From: Halosaccharopolyspora lacisalsi
GTDB lineage: Bacteria > Actinomycetota > Actinomycetes > Mycobacteriales > Pseudonocardiaceae
Length of the DNA stretch: 64,000 bases
NCBI RefSeq assembly: GCF_014137975.1
Contig: NZ_JACGWZ010000001.1
Location: 1,426,001 to 1,490,000, forward strand
Direction of reading: 5' to 3'
Below are positions 33,348-43,424 of this stretch, in pieces; the stretch's first letter is position 1, and every line of letters starts with the position of its first letter. The notes under the pieces were generated by a model. That model did no database searches, had not been told where the DNA came from, and saw only the letters and a program-made list of their open reading frames with translations. The translations under genes and the position numbers were made by a program.

Positions 33348-34496
33348 ATGCCTCACCGGAACGCGCCTTTGAACGTCGAAGGGCGGCGACGCCTGATCGA
33401 ACGTTGCCGAACTCGTCCGATTGCGCATGTCGCGGCTGAGATGGGCATCTCACGTGCCTGCGCGTCGAAGTGGGGCAACCGGTGGCGACGACACGGCGAC
33501 GCCGAGTTCATCGATCGTTCCTCGACGCCACACCGGAGCCCGAACGCGGCACCAGCCTGGGTCATTGAGCAGGTCGAGACCTGGCGACGCGAACGCAAGT
33601 GGTCCGCCCAACGCATCACCGACGAGCTCGCCGACCTCGACTTCACGATCAACCGCCGCACCGTGACCCGACACCTGACTCGGCTCGGGCTCGGTCGACG
33701 CCAGTTCATCGACCCAGACGGGGACAACAACCGCAAGCCAGGCAAGATCACGGCTCGCTGGCCCGGCCACGTGGTGCACCTGGACGTGAAGAAGGTCGGT
33801 CGAATCCCCGATGGAGGCGGGTGGCGAATCCATGGCCGCGACAGCAACCAGTCCAAGGCCGCCGGTCGCGCCAAATCAGCTGGAGCAAAACGCGGCTACA
33901 TCTACCTGCACTCGGCCGTCGATGGTTTCTCCCGACTCTCCTACACCGAGCCCCTCAGCGACGAGAAGGGAGCAACCGCGTCGGCGTTCCTGGCACGAGC
34001 GAAGGTATGGTTCGCTGCCCACGGCATCGCCCACATACACCGCATCGTCACCGACAACGGTGCCTGTTATCGCTCCAACGACTTCGCACGGATCGTTGAC
34101 GATCAGACCCGGCATCAGACGACTCGGCCGTACACCCCACGCCACAATGGGAAGGTGGAGCGCTACCAGCGCATCCTGGCCGAGGAGCTGCTCTACGCTC
34201 GCGAGTTCTCCAGCGAAGCGGCCCGCTCCGACGCGATCGCCGTCTGGAACATCCACTACAACTATCACCGACCGCACACCGGCGCTGACGGCATGCCACC
34301 GGCCTTACGGCTTCGGACGGGCGTCACCAACGTCCGGCCCTCATACACGGCTGGCCGTGCTCACACGTTGGTTTCGTCGCAGGGCGGCCACGCGGATCGC
34401 CCATCGGTGGTAGGGGCCGGTGACCGCCTCGGGCACGGACAGCTCTGGGTGGCATTGCCCCTCGACAAGGCGCTCAAACATGCAGACCCTTCGTAA
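33348..34496 (+). mobile_element. IS481-family transposase gene (intact)
   Basis: 382-aa DDE transposase. N-terminal HTH (AHVAAEMGISRACASKWGNRW), a Leu-Gly-Arg zipper-like segment (TVTRHLTRLGLGRR), then the catalytic residues: HLDVKKVG (D1), VTDNGACYRSNDF (D2) and RHNGKVERYQRILAEEL (E). The C-terminus NYHRPHTGADGMPPALRLRTG is typical. The gene looks full length. Terminal inverted repeats could not be fixed by eye. Confidence 0.9.
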
Positions 34497-34840
34497 TCCG
34501 GCCGGCGCGAATGACTGATGTTCCCTCGTTTACTCGGAGGCTGGTTCTCTGCTCCCGATCGGTCTTGATGCGCCTCGTCAGCCAGGGATGATAAGGCCGG
34601 TGGCTAGCCGTGGCGCACAGAGCACCGACTTCGTGTGTCAACCTGTTGCTCGTGTGGGAAGCGCCGGATGGGCGCTGACGTAGTCTCCGGATTGCTGCGA
34701 CCGTCGAGCGAGGCGACTATGGGTGTGACAGCCGCCGGGTTTCACTGGGTTCGTCGGGCAACCACGGTCTTCGATAGTGGTGGCCGCCTCCGGCACGACC
34801 CGCGAGCGGAATTCGGTTCCCGTCTTGAGGAGAGAAACAC
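34497..34840. other. Intergenic stretch, no gene seen
   Basis: Region between the IS481 gene and the next small gene. No supported gene or repeat; the right end of the IS element and the promoter of the 34841 gene should lie here. Confidence 0.4.
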
Positions 34841-35074
34841 GTGAGCACGGAACACACTCCAGCTGACGATATCGTCTATGACTTGGTCAGCGTCCAGTAT
34901 CATGCTCTGCAGGGCGCCCAGAACAACGATAAGTTCCGCAGGGATGCCGAAGAGCACGACGATGTTCGGGAGTTCTTCGACGAAGTAGCCCAGCAGGACG
35001 CGTGGCGCGCGCAGCGTTGCCACGCGTTGTTGGCTCAGCTGACCGGTGGTGGCCGGGGCCTGGATGCTCGCTGA
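34841..35074 (+). CDS. Small acidic conserved actinobacterial protein
   Basis: 77-aa soluble protein (MSTEHTPADDIVYDLVSVQY, then HALQGAQNNDKFRRDAEEHD) predicted to be a helical hairpin resembling one half of a ferritin-like bundle, ending AWRAQRCHALLAQLTGG. The GTG has GAGGAGAG about eight bases upstream. Function unknown; similar short proteins occur singly in actinobacteria. Confidence 0.65.
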   Translation: MSTEHTPADDIVYDLVSVQYHALQGAQNNDKFRRDAEEHDDVREFFDEVAQQDAWRAQRCHALLAQLTGGGRGLDAR

Positions 35075-35251
35075 GGCTGTTTCGTGTCAGGTCCTGTTCG
35101 TGCCAGTCGGCCGATCGCCGTGCCGACGGGTTCCACTCGGGAGCGCGAGCGCCTCGGCACGCCGTGTCATTCCTGAAGCCTCGAGTGGCAGGAGTTCACG
35201 TGCTGCTAGGCAGGCCACGGAGAGGTTCCACACCGCTGCCCATCGGTTGAT

Positions 35252-35797
35252 TCACCGTTTTTCCGCAGGCATCGACCGTTGTTGGGCCGTGGTGTAGGCG
35301 TACTGCAGGAAGCCCGAACCTGCCACGGCGGTGCAGGTCGTCATGACAGCTCGGGTGGTGCCGGGGGAGAAGGTGTAGCCCGCGAGCAGTCCGGAGGCGA
35401 CCCAGGAGGATAGGCAGAACGGACACGAGACCAGTTCGCCCACAGCGTGTTCCATGCCCGATGCCCGCACCTCCTCGTGCAACTCAGAGGCCGCGGTGAC
35501 GTCTTCGAAGCGGGTGAACGGCATCCGTATCGGGCTGGTGACGGGGTCCTTGGCGAGCGCCCGGCTGATCTTGCACGTGGTGATCGCCATGAGAGCGAGG
35601 TCGCCGCTGCCCATCCTCGGCGCAGGGCGGTGCGTAATCCGGGCGATCCCGGCCACTCCTGCGAAACCCACCGCGTAGACCGTCAGCATGACCGAATAGC
35701 CCGCGATCGGCCGGCGGGGTGCATCCCCGCTGTACTCGGCGCGCTGCTGCGCGAAGCAGCCGTACAAAGCCCTTGCTCCTCGGTGCGCAACGTTCAC
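35252..35797 (-). CDS. DUF1360 membrane protein
   Basis: 181-aa protein with two or three membrane segments and the DUF1360 signature: GDLALMAITTCKISRALAKD, TSPIRMPFTRFEDVT, then GELVSCPFCLSSWVASGLLA with the CPFC pair. The GTG at 35797 has GAGGGGGC six bases upstream. Function unknown; the family is common in sporulating and stress-resistant Gram-positives. Confidence 0.8.
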   Translation of the reverse strand: MNVAHRGARALYGCFAQQRAEYSGDAPRRPIAGYSVMLTVYAVGFAGVAGIARITHRPAPRMGSGDLALMAITTCKISRALAKDPVTSPIRMPFTRFEDVTAASELHEEVRASGMEHAVGELVSCPFCLSSWVASGLLAGYTFSPGTTRAVMTTCTAVAGSGFLQYAYTTAQQRSMPAEKR

Positions 35798-36205
35798 GCT
35801 CGCCCCCTCGCGCGATCGCGGATGGTTCTCGGCGGATCGTGCTGCTGCGGATTGCCGCACTCGTGGACGCTGCAGGTGGTTGCGGAACACAGCGATGCTC
35901 GTACCCCGCGCCCGACCTCATGCGGGTGTCCCCACAGAGCGTCTTCGTGGAGCTCCCCGCCGTTATCGCCGCCCAATACGGGCTGGTCAAGTCCGCCCCG
36001 GCTGATAATCGCGGGGCAGACGGTAGATACGGTGCGTTTGGGTGATTCCGGAATGGCCCAGCCCTTCGCGCCGCAGGGTGAGTGTGCACCCCGAATACCT
36101 CAGTGCTGATCCACCGCTCGCCCGGGCCGGGCCTGTACCTCCATGGCTACCCACCCGCCAGCCGCGCTCCAACCTTGAAGTGTCCGCGCAAGCGGGAACG
36201 GTCCG
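35798..36205. other. Intergenic stretch, no gene seen
   Basis: About 400 bp between the DUF1360 gene and the end of the MHS carrier. Nothing convincing was found on either strand. Confidence 0.4.
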
Positions 36206-37621
36206 CTATTCGGGCGCTTCGCGTTGGTTTTCCGCCGCTATCTCGCGGGCTTCGGTGTCGTTGGCCGCCGAGGGGGCTGATCCCGGCATGGGGCGACCGG
36301 CGCTTTCGCGGGTGAAGTACACCGCGACCGCGCCGATGACGCCGGCACCCACGAGCAGGAAGGCGGGCATCAATTCGCTGCCGGTGGTGGCGACCAACGC
36401 TGCGGCGATCAAGGGGGTGGTGCCTCCGAACACCGCCACGGAGACGTTGAACGCGATGGCCAGTGAGCCGTACCGGACCCCGACGGGGAACAAGGCCGGC
36501 AGGGCGGCCGGCAAGGTGCTGTTGAAGCACAACAGGGTGAGTCCGAGGAGCAGAGTTCCCAGGAAGACCAGCACGTAGCCGCCCTGGGACAGGGCGAAGA
36601 ACGCCGGCACGCTGAGCACGAGCAACAACGCGCAGCCCACGTACAGAATCGGGTTGCGTCCCACCCGGTCGGAGAGCCACCCGCCAACGGTGACCAGGCC
36701 CATCAGGATCACCATGACGGCCAGGACGATGAGCAACGCCGGGGTGTGGGCCACACCGACCTCTTCGGACAGGTAGGTGGGCATGTACTGGGTCAACGTG
36801 TAATTGGTGACGTTGAACGCCAGCACCAGTCCCACGCAGATCAGCAGTGGCCGCCACGGCTTGACGACGGTGTCGTGCAGCTGCTCACCGACGCTGTCCT
36901 GCTGCTGGTCACGATCCTGGACGTGTTCCTCGTAGGCCGGTGATTCTTCCAGCCGCGTCCGCACGTAAAGCCCGACCAAGCCGAGCGGGCCGGCTATCAG
37001 GAAGGGAATACGCCACCCCCAGGACAGCAGCGCCTCCTGCGGCACGACAGCGGTGATGCCGGTGGCGACGGCAGCGCCGAGTACATAGCCGCACAAGGTG
37101 CCGAACTCCAACCAGCTGGCCAGGAACCCCCTGCGGGTGTCGGGGGCGTGTTCACCGAGGTAAGTCATCGCTCCGGCGTACTCGCCGCCGGTGGAAAAGC
37201 CCTGCACCAGTCGGGCCAGCAGCAACAGCACCGGTGCCCATGCCCCGATGGCGGCGGCGCCGGGGATCAGGCCGATGCTCAACGTGCCTATCGCCATCGT
37301 GATCATCGTGATGGCCAGTACCCGCCGACGGCCGATCCGATCGCCCAACGGGCCGAAGAACAACCCGCCCAACGGGCGCACCACGAACGCCGCGGCGAAC
37401 ATGGTGAACGTCGCGACCAGTGACCCAGCCGAGGTGGTTCCGCCGAAGAACACCTGACTGATGGGTGGCACCAGGAAGGCGAAGATCCCGAAGTCGTACC
37501 ACTCCATCATGTTGCCGACCGACGTGCCACCGATAGTGCGCTTGAGCCCCCACGGTCGGATCACGGTGACCTCGTCTTGGGAGCTCTCTTGTCCTGCCGG
37601 CGTGTTACGTGCGGAACTCAT
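36206..37621 (-). CDS. MFS metabolite:H+ symporter (MHS/ProP-like)
   Basis: 471-aa carrier of the metabolite:H+ symporter family, which imports organic acids, shikimate or betaines. GNMMEWYDFGIFAFLVP (TM1), FFGPLGDRIGRRRVLAIT (loop 2-3), STGGEYAGAMTYLGEHAP (TM4-5) and GWRIPFLIAGPLGLVGLYVR are diagnostic. AAGGAAGG precedes the ATG. It stands alone and its substrate is not evident from the neighbours. Confidence 0.88.
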   Translation of the reverse strand: MSSARNTPAGQESSQDEVTVIRPWGLKRTIGGTSVGNMMEWYDFGIFAFLVPPISQVFFGGTTSAGSLVATFTMFAAAFVVRPLGGLFFGPLGDRIGRRRVLAITMITMAIGTLSIGLIPGAAAIGAWAPVLLLLARLVQGFSTGGEYAGAMTYLGEHAPDTRRGFLASWLEFGTLCGYVLGAAVATGITAVVPQEALLSWGWRIPFLIAGPLGLVGLYVRTRLEESPAYEEHVQDRDQQQDSVGEQLHDTVVKPWRPLLICVGLVLAFNVTNYTLTQYMPTYLSEEVGVAHTPALLIVLAVMVILMGLVTVGGWLSDRVGRNPILYVGCALLLVLSVPAFFALSQGGYVLVFLGTLLLGLTLLCFNSTLPAALPALFPVGVRYGSLAIAFNVSVAVFGGTTPLIAAALVATTGSELMPAFLLVGAGVIGAVAVYFTRESAGRPMPGSAPSAANDTEAREIAAENQREAPE

Positions 37622-37747
37622 CGAACCACCTTCCTTCGCCCGGGCCCGCCTGCGCTGCGACGCATCGACTGCTCACAGTCCCTCTCGGACCCTGTCCCAC
37701 TACCTTGACCACGCCTGACTTGATCTACCCACGAAGCGGGCGGGCCA

Positions 37748-38330
37748 ATCACATCGGGACGTGGCGAAGCTGCGGTTCGCCGTGGGCCAGCCTGCGGCGA
37801 GCGTCATCCTGCTGGTGCGAGGAGATCCCCTCGCCGTGGGATGGGACAGAGTATCCGGACTCGTGCTGCTCGTGCTTCGGTCTGCGAACCACGCCCGCCG
37901 CGCGGGCCGCCCTCGCGGAGCTGTCCTCCGGCAAGCACCGCACCCCGGACTGGCCGTCCAGCTCGTGACCGATCTGGACGGCCGACGCCGCTACGTCTCG
38001 ACACCCGCTGACGGCAAAACCCATGACGCCGAAGCACTTCGTGCCTCCGGCATTCTCGACCACCTCCCGCCAGACGACCTGCTGGACGATAAGGGCTACG
38101 TCGGACTCGACATGCTCACCCCTACCAAAAACCGTCCACCGTGACCTCCTCGGCTGGGAAAAAGAATTCAACGCGCGGATCATCCGGGTTCGCCGTGTCG
38201 TCGAACGCGCCATCGTCGGCTTCAAAATCCGGGGAATCCTGTTCATCGGCTACCGGCGCCCCGAGGGACCTTCCCCCGAACCATCAACGCGGTCACCGCA
38301 CTCGCCGAGTTCAGGGGTTCTGAATAACCC
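37748..38330 (+). pseudogene. IS5-type (DDE_4) transposase relic
   Basis: Frame one reads VTDLDGRRRYVSTPADGKTH, DAEALRASGILDHLPPDDLL and DDKGYVGLDMLTPTKNRPP. A second frame continues HRDLLGWEKEFNARIIRVRR and VVERAIVGFKIRGILFIGYR, and a third gives the C-terminus. Frameshifts near 38140 and 38270 inactivate it, and the N-terminal part is missing. Confidence 0.75.
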
Positions 38331-38439
38331 ACCAGGTGCTCCGGCACGTGTGCGCATCGAGTGGGGAGGGTACACGCGCATTAGCGACTCGATGCGTTTC
38401 CGCATCGGTCCCCGACCGAAGCTCAGGGAGGTGGCAGCG

Positions 38440-38793
38440 ATGCCGCAGCAGGCATGGACCCGCAAGCAGGAACGTCAGTACGAGCACATCAAGCAGCAGA
38501 CCGAACAGCACGGCTCCAGCACCGAACGTGCCGAGGAGATCGCCGCCCGCACCGTGAACAAGGATCGCGCGCAGGAAGGTCACGCCCGACAGCGCAGCGG
38601 GACCGCCACCGAGGACATTTCCCCCGAACGACGCGGCGGACTGCGATCCGGCAACCGCACCGGCCCCGGCGGGCGCACCAAACAGCAGCTCTACGAAGAC
38701 GCCCGCAAGGCGGGTGTGCGGGGGCGATCGAATATGACCAAGGCCGAACTCGAAGACGCCCTGGGATCCCGCAGCGACGAATCCAGCCGGTGA
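38440..38793 (+). CDS. ChaB/Rho-N-type small basic protein
   Basis: 117-aa, strongly charged protein. An N-terminal ChaB-like stretch (AWTRKQERQYEHIKQQTEQH, then ERAEEIAARTVNKDRAQEGH) is followed by a disordered linker and a C-terminal SAP/Rho-N-like helix-extended-loop-helix (TKQQLYEDARKAGVRGRSNM, then TKAELEDAL), which usually binds nucleic acid. GGGAGGTGG precedes the ATG. Often called plasmid stabilisation protein in actinobacteria; the true role is unknown. Confidence 0.75.
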   Translation: MPQQAWTRKQERQYEHIKQQTEQHGSSTERAEEIAARTVNKDRAQEGHARQRSGTATEDISPERRGGLRSGNRTGPGGRTKQQLYEDARKAGVRGRSNMTKAELEDALGSRSDESSR

Positions 38794-39354
38794 CCGTCGG
38801 GACGGTACGCATGCACACCGCAAAGGTCTCGCTGCCGACGTTCGTCTCCTACTCCTGGACTACGCTGCTCGACCGCAGCGACGAGGCCGAAGTGCGCGAG
38901 GGACGGCAAGTCCAGAGCGTCTCGGCATGACTGGACGAGGTCGCCGTATGGCAGGGCAGTCGCCCGCCCGGCGACGCAGGAGTTCGGCCGTGGCTCGCAC
39001 CGCGGCGCTTGCCCTTCCACGTCGAGCGATACGACCGGCAGCGTCACGCGACGTGCCGGCCGCGGGGCTCGGATCCTTCCTGCGTACGGAAAACGAACGA
39101 GGCTCAGCCGGTCAGATGCGAAAAACCGAAGCATTGCAAGCCTGCACACGCTGCCCGGTGTCGAAACGGTGTCGGCCCACGTGCTGACCGCACGTGAACC
39201 CTGCGGAGGGCGGGGCGGCCTCGCCGAAAGCCGACGGCAAGCCTTGCTCAACGCTTCTCGGGCAGCAGAACGCACCACTGGCACGTGATCGTCGGGAACA
39301 CTGCGAACGCCCACCGTGAGACTTCGATCGCCGGCCCGGACGGAAAGAGGACAG
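38794..39354. other. Intergenic stretch, no gene seen
   Basis: About 560 bp without a convincing gene on either strand. Frames are short and have no ribosome sites. Confidence 0.4.
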
Positions 39355-40647
39355 ATGGTCGACGAACCCCATCCGCTGGAGGGGAGGGACCGCACGCTGC
39401 TTGCAGCGTTGGGCTTGCCGGCCTTCGGTATCGCGCTGGCGTACACGCTGGTCACCACGTATCTGCCGGTACTCGTAGAACGCCTGTCCGGACCAGCGAT
39501 CACCGGGTTCCTGATCAGCGGTGAGGGACTGCTGTCGTTGTTTCTGCCCGTCATCGTGGGTAGCTGGTCCGATTCGATCAGCACCCGCCTCGGCTCGCGG
39601 ATGCCGTTCATCCTCGCTGGGACGGTGTTGACCGTGGTCGGGCTTCTGATCATCCCGGCGGACACGGGATCGCTGACGGCGATCGGCGTCGGCCTGGCCA
39701 TCTTCTTCATCGGCTACTTCGTCTACTACTCGCCCTACTACGCACTGTTTCCGGACCTCGTCCCCGCTGCACAACACGGACGTTCCCAAGGAGCGCAGGG
39801 CCTGTTCCGGTCGGCGGGCATGCTGTTGTCACTGGCCGTCGGCGGTCTGCTGCTGCACCTGTGGCAACCGCTGCCGTTCCTCGTGGGCGCCGCTGCGATC
39901 ACGTGCGTCACGGTGGTCCTGTACCTGTCAGTGCGGGAGCGGTGCGGGCGGGGCTCACCTCGTGATCAACCGAGTCGCAACGGGTGGTCGGTCGAGTGGG
40001 AACTGTTGCGCGACAACGACGACATCCGTAGTTGGACGATCGCCAACTCGTTCTGGGAAGCCGCGCTGGGCGCGCTCCGGGTGTTCGTGGTCCTCTACTT
40101 CACCCGGGGCCTGGGACTGTCGCTGCCGCAGGTATCCGGCGCGCTGGCACTCGTCGGGGTGGCGGTCGTGTCGGCGCCGCTGTCCGGCAAGCTCGCCGAC
40201 CGCTATGGCCACCGTCCCGTCATGACGACAGCGGTGTGGATCTTCGCCCTCGGTCTCCTGCTGCCGTTGTTCACCATCAATACGATCTTCATCGCCGGGA
40301 TCGTGCCCGTCGCGTGCGCGGCGGTCGTGCTCCTGACCCTGCCCTACTCCGTGCTCATGGGTCTGCTGCCCGCGCACCGGCACCACGGAGTCGGGGCAGG
40401 CTTGTTCGGAGTCAGCCGGGGGCTCGGAATCCTCGCCGGACCACTGCTGGCCGGCCTGGCGGTCCAGCTGCTCGAGCCGGTGCAGTTCCTCGTCTTCCAC
40501 GAGACCGACGGCTATTCGGCCGTGTTCGGCGTGGCCAGTCTCCTCCTGCTGGCCAGCATCCCGGTACTCGGCCGGATCAGGATGGACCCGCGCGAGGCAC
40601 CGGGCAAGCAAGACACCGGCGAGTGCAGAGCCGCTTCCGACAACTGA
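39355..40647 (+). CDS. MFS transporter (SLC45/GPH-like)
   Basis: 430-aa, twelve-helix carrier with the layout of sugar/SLC45-type facilitators: GFLISGEGLLSLFLPVIVGS, SDSISTRLGSRMPFILAG (loop 2-3), YFVYYSPYYALFPDLVP (TM4-5) and GKLADRYGHRPVM in the second half. AAAGAGGA lies before the ATG at 39355. Substrate unknown; possibly sugars or glycosides. Confidence 0.8.
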   Translation: MVDEPHPLEGRDRTLLAALGLPAFGIALAYTLVTTYLPVLVERLSGPAITGFLISGEGLLSLFLPVIVGSWSDSISTRLGSRMPFILAGTVLTVVGLLIIPADTGSLTAIGVGLAIFFIGYFVYYSPYYALFPDLVPAAQHGRSQGAQGLFRSAGMLLSLAVGGLLLHLWQPLPFLVGAAAITCVTVVLYLSVRERCGRGSPRDQPSRNGWSVEWELLRDNDDIRSWTIANSFWEAALGALRVFVVLYFTRGLGLSLPQVSGALALVGVAVVSAPLSGKLADRYGHRPVMTTAVWIFALGLLLPLFTINTIFIAGIVPVACAAVVLLTLPYSVLMGLLPAHRHHGVGAGLFGVSRGLGILAGPLLAGLAVQLLEPVQFLVFHETDGYSAVFGVASLLLLASIPVLGRIRMDPREAPGKQDTGECRAASDN

Positions 40648-41089
40648 ACGTCCTGGTTCACCGGCATGACCTTGGCTCGACGGAGTCCTTGGACACCGGT
40701 CCTACGCTCACCGGTGAAAAATGGTTGACGCCACCGAGCACGGCCGAGAGCCTCGGTTCGAGTTCTATCGGGCTGCCTGGTCGATGGCGGGCGCGTCCCG
40801 AGCAGCCAGGTAGCTCGACAGTGCCTGCAGCATTCTCGTCGCCGAGTCGAGAGAGGCGACCACCTGCTTCGGTCTCATTCGTCCACCTCGTCCGCGAACG
40901 CAGCCAACCAGCACGGCGACGCCCTTCGAGCGCGAGAACGAAACCATGTGTCCCGATCCCCGGCCAGATGATCAGCCGTCCTCGCGAGAGTAGCCGCATT
41001 GCCCCTGGGTGAAGCGCTGCTTCGGTCGTGGTACACGCTTCCGGTATCTTCCAGGCGGATTTTGGGCGCTCATCGTGGCGGGACTTCCG
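40648..41089. other. Intergenic stretch with a possible 60-codon frame
   Basis: Mostly featureless. A minus-strand frame at 40765-40947 ending MRPKQVVASLDSATRMLQAL, then SSYLAARDAPAIDQAAR, has an amphipathic-helix look but no ribosome site, so I do not call it as a gene. Confidence 0.3.
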
Positions 41090-41310
41090 GTCCTGGCTGC
41101 CAGCGCGTGGTCGAGGACCTGGGCGGGATCGACGTCCTGGGCAACCACGCCGGAGCCCAGGGTGTGGAAACCGACTTCACTCAGGTGGCCGCCCAGCAGT
41201 TCGATCGGACGTTCAAAACCAATGTTTGCGGGGTGTTCTGGCTGATCCGCGCGGTCCTGCCGCACCTGCCCGCTGGTGACGCGATCATCAACACCGGCTC
41301 GGTCAACCTC
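41090..41310 (+). pseudogene. Short-chain dehydrogenase (SDR) fragment
   Basis: Internal piece of an SDR Rossmann domain: VVEDLGGIDVLGNHAGAQG (NNAG motif as GNHAG), FDRTFKTNVCGVFWLIRAVL and INTGSVN before the catalytic Ser region. The nucleotide-binding N-terminus and the YxxxK catalytic part are absent. Overlaps the end of a minus-strand Rieske relic. Confidence 0.65.
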
Positions 41311-41660
41311 GCGTGTACGCGGCCGTCGACGACGCGCGTGGGGAAAGTCGGCTGCGGTGCTATCGCCGGGCCGTGGAGCACGGTGCCGTCGGAGAGTCGG
41401 AAAACGCTGCCGTGCCACGAGCATTCCAGGCACGGTGAACTCCCTCCGGCCACGACGTCGTCCCCTGATGCAGCGGTCCCGAGGCGTGACTACACCGGTC
41501 GGCCAAGACGTAGAGGTCCGCGCCGCCACGCAGGACCGGGACGGGGACCTCGCCGGCCATTCGCCTGACCGGCTCCCGCTCCGGCAGTTCCCGCGGTCTC
41601 ACCCCGGCCCGGCAGTGGTAGCTCCAACTCGCCGGCGTACAACGCCTGCCGCAGAGTCCT
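41296..41660 (-). pseudogene. Rieske 2Fe-2S domain relic
   Basis: EPVRRMAGEVPVPVLRGGAD and LYVLADRCSHASGPLHQG give the CxH half, and in another frame CLECSWHGSVFRLSDGTVLH plus GPAIAPQPTFPTRVVDGRVH give the CxxH half. The frameshift is near 41450. When whole this resembles the soluble Rieske domain often attached to DUF2231 membrane proteins. Confidence 0.65.
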
Positions 41661-41899
41661 CGTGACGTCATCCGAGCCGCGCAGAGGCTCGTTCAGCGCC
41701 GGTGTCCCCGACCCAACGATGCTCAGCATGCCCACCCCCGTGTGCGTCACCGGTCGTCTCGCCCACCGCCCCCGTACGACGGTGGTCCAAACCTTGTCCC
41801 GGTCAGCCGCGTTGGGGCGGGTGCTGCGTTCGGTTCGAGTAGTGCTGCATCGGTGCCGGAGCAAGTTGTGCTTCCACGGTTGATGAAACCCGCTGTTGT

Positions 41900-42308
41900 G
41901 GCATGTGCTGGTCGAGCACGAGCTCCTCTTCGGCGATCCACCGACTTCCCCGGTGAGCACGGTGCGATACGCCGCGGCGCAGGCACGGCGCACCAGTACC
42001 GCCCGGGCCTTGCGGCCGGGTGCAGCAGCAGGTTCGAGATCGGCGGCATTCAGCAGGACCTCACTCCGCACTGCTCCATCGTCGGTCGTGGTGGTGCGAC
42101 CATTGCGTCGCAGCCATCCCGCCAGCGGTGAATCGAGCGGGACGACTTTGACGTGTACCCGGCCTGTTCGCCCCAGTGCCCAGGTGCTGCACTGCCGCGC
42201 GAACTCGCGAGCAGCACGACGCCCAGCACCATCGGCCGCGGACACGGTCTCTTTCCCATCGCTGTCACGCAGTGTGGACTCAAGCAAACCGTGCTCATCA
42301 GCCATCAT
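41900..42308 (-). CDS. Hypothetical protein, 3' end uncertain
   Basis: Begins MMADEHGLLESTLRDSDGKE and continues RRAAREFARQCSTWALGRTG, RVHVKVVPLDSPLAGWLRRN, then ADLEPAAAPGRKARAVLVRR, a coherent soluble protein with no recognised family. After about residue 135 the frame becomes implausible, while another frame (IAEEELVLDQHMPQQRVSS) looks better, so a frameshift near 41940 is likely. It may be a pseudogene. Confidence 0.35.
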
Positions 42309-42590
42309 TGACACCCCCGCGTTACGGGACAGGTGTCTTTGCCAGCGGCCACCCCTCTCACGGGGGAGCGAATTCCCGGCCGTCTGAGGTAGCGATTCAG
42401 CTTCGTTCTCGAGGTGGCCCGAACTCCAACGAGACGGATCGTTCTGGTTCTGGGTGGCTCGTGTGCGTGATGAACCGACTACGAGGGGTTCCGGCCCGGC
42501 TTCGGTGGCGCGGTCTCGGTTTGAAAGATCGACCTGCGGGTACTCCTGGAACCGAAACACATACGGGTTCGACGTGTTCAGGAGGTATAA

Positions 42591-42746
42591 TTGATTATTC
42601 TTGGCATCATCCTGCTGGTGGTCGGTCTGCTGGCCCAGCTTCCGATCCTGACCACGATCGGCGGTATCCTCATCGTGGTGGGTCTCGTTCTGGCCGTCGT
42701 GGGATTCGCCGGCAAGAAGATCGGTGGACGTTCCCACTGGTTCTGA
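42591..42746 (+). CDS. DUF6131 small membrane protein
   Basis: 51-aa, two-helix protein (IILGIILLVVGLLAQLPIL, then GGILIVVGLVLAVVGFAGKK) ending GGRSHWF, the pattern of DUF6131. The TTG start is supported by GGAGG five bases upstream. Too short for routine gene calling. A perfect 34-bp palindrome follows 16 bp after the stop. Function unknown; members are abundant in actinobacteria. Confidence 0.85.
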   Translation: MIILGIILLVVGLLAQLPILTTIGGILIVVGLVLAVVGFAGKKIGGRSHWF

Positions 42747-42761
42747 CATCCCCGCGGACAC

Positions 42762-42795
42762 GTCCGTGCCCCGGTAAGCTTACCGGGGCACGGAC
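42762..42795. terminator. Perfect 34-bp palindrome after the DUF6131 gene
   Basis: Two 17-bp arms (GTCCGTGCCCCGGTAAG and complement) with no spacer, giving a very stable hairpin 16 bp after the stop. It fits an intrinsic terminator without a T-run. Confidence 0.7.
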
Positions 42796-42972
42796 CCGCC
42801 GGATTCGGTCATCGATGACGCCCATCACTCCGGCGAGTGCTTCCGCTGCTTCCGGCTCAACCCTCCTCTTGCGAATGCCTCAGCCCTTCTCCGGCTCCGT
42901 GTCCGAAGGCCTCGCGTTGAGCCCTCGGCCCTGGCGGCTTTCTGTACGTACCGGTCGACGGGGAACACCTCA

Positions 42973-43294
42973 TCAGTGGGTCACCGCGAAGGTCGCCAAG
43001 AAACCCGCAGCGGTGGCGAAGGCAGTGATCTCACCTTCTTCCCGGTGTGGCCTGCGGCACGAGTGTCCCGACGAGCGAGGACAGTACGGCTCCGACGGTG
43101 AGGGTACGCACTCCGGACAGCGCCGCGGAGGCGAGTGTTGCGAACCCGGTGTTGCCGATCAGGACCACGAGCGTCGGCGCCACGGCCGTGCTCGCCCACG
43201 CTCCGGTGGTGAACTTCTCCGAGCGGGCCCGTCGCGCATATCGACGGCTCCCACCCGACGCCGTCGGAAAGTCCGGAATCCGGCTTACGATCAA
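42973..43294 (-). pseudogene. Small two-helix membrane protein, frameshifted
   Basis: STAVAPTLVVLIGNTGFATL, ASAALSGVRTLTVGAVLSSL and VGTLVPQATPG in one frame, then EITAFATAAGFLATFAVTH in another after a shift near 43035. The hydrophobic pattern is convincing; the family is not recognised and no clear start was found. Confidence 0.35.
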
Positions 43295-43424
43295 CAGCGG
43301 CTGGCACCACCGATCGTTGGAACGGTTTCACCGGACGGGTCGGACGTGTGCTCGGTACTGATTGGAACACGCCCTCCGCGGGTAAGTGAAAGATGTTGGA
43401 TACCTGCGAAGACGAGGAGGCATG

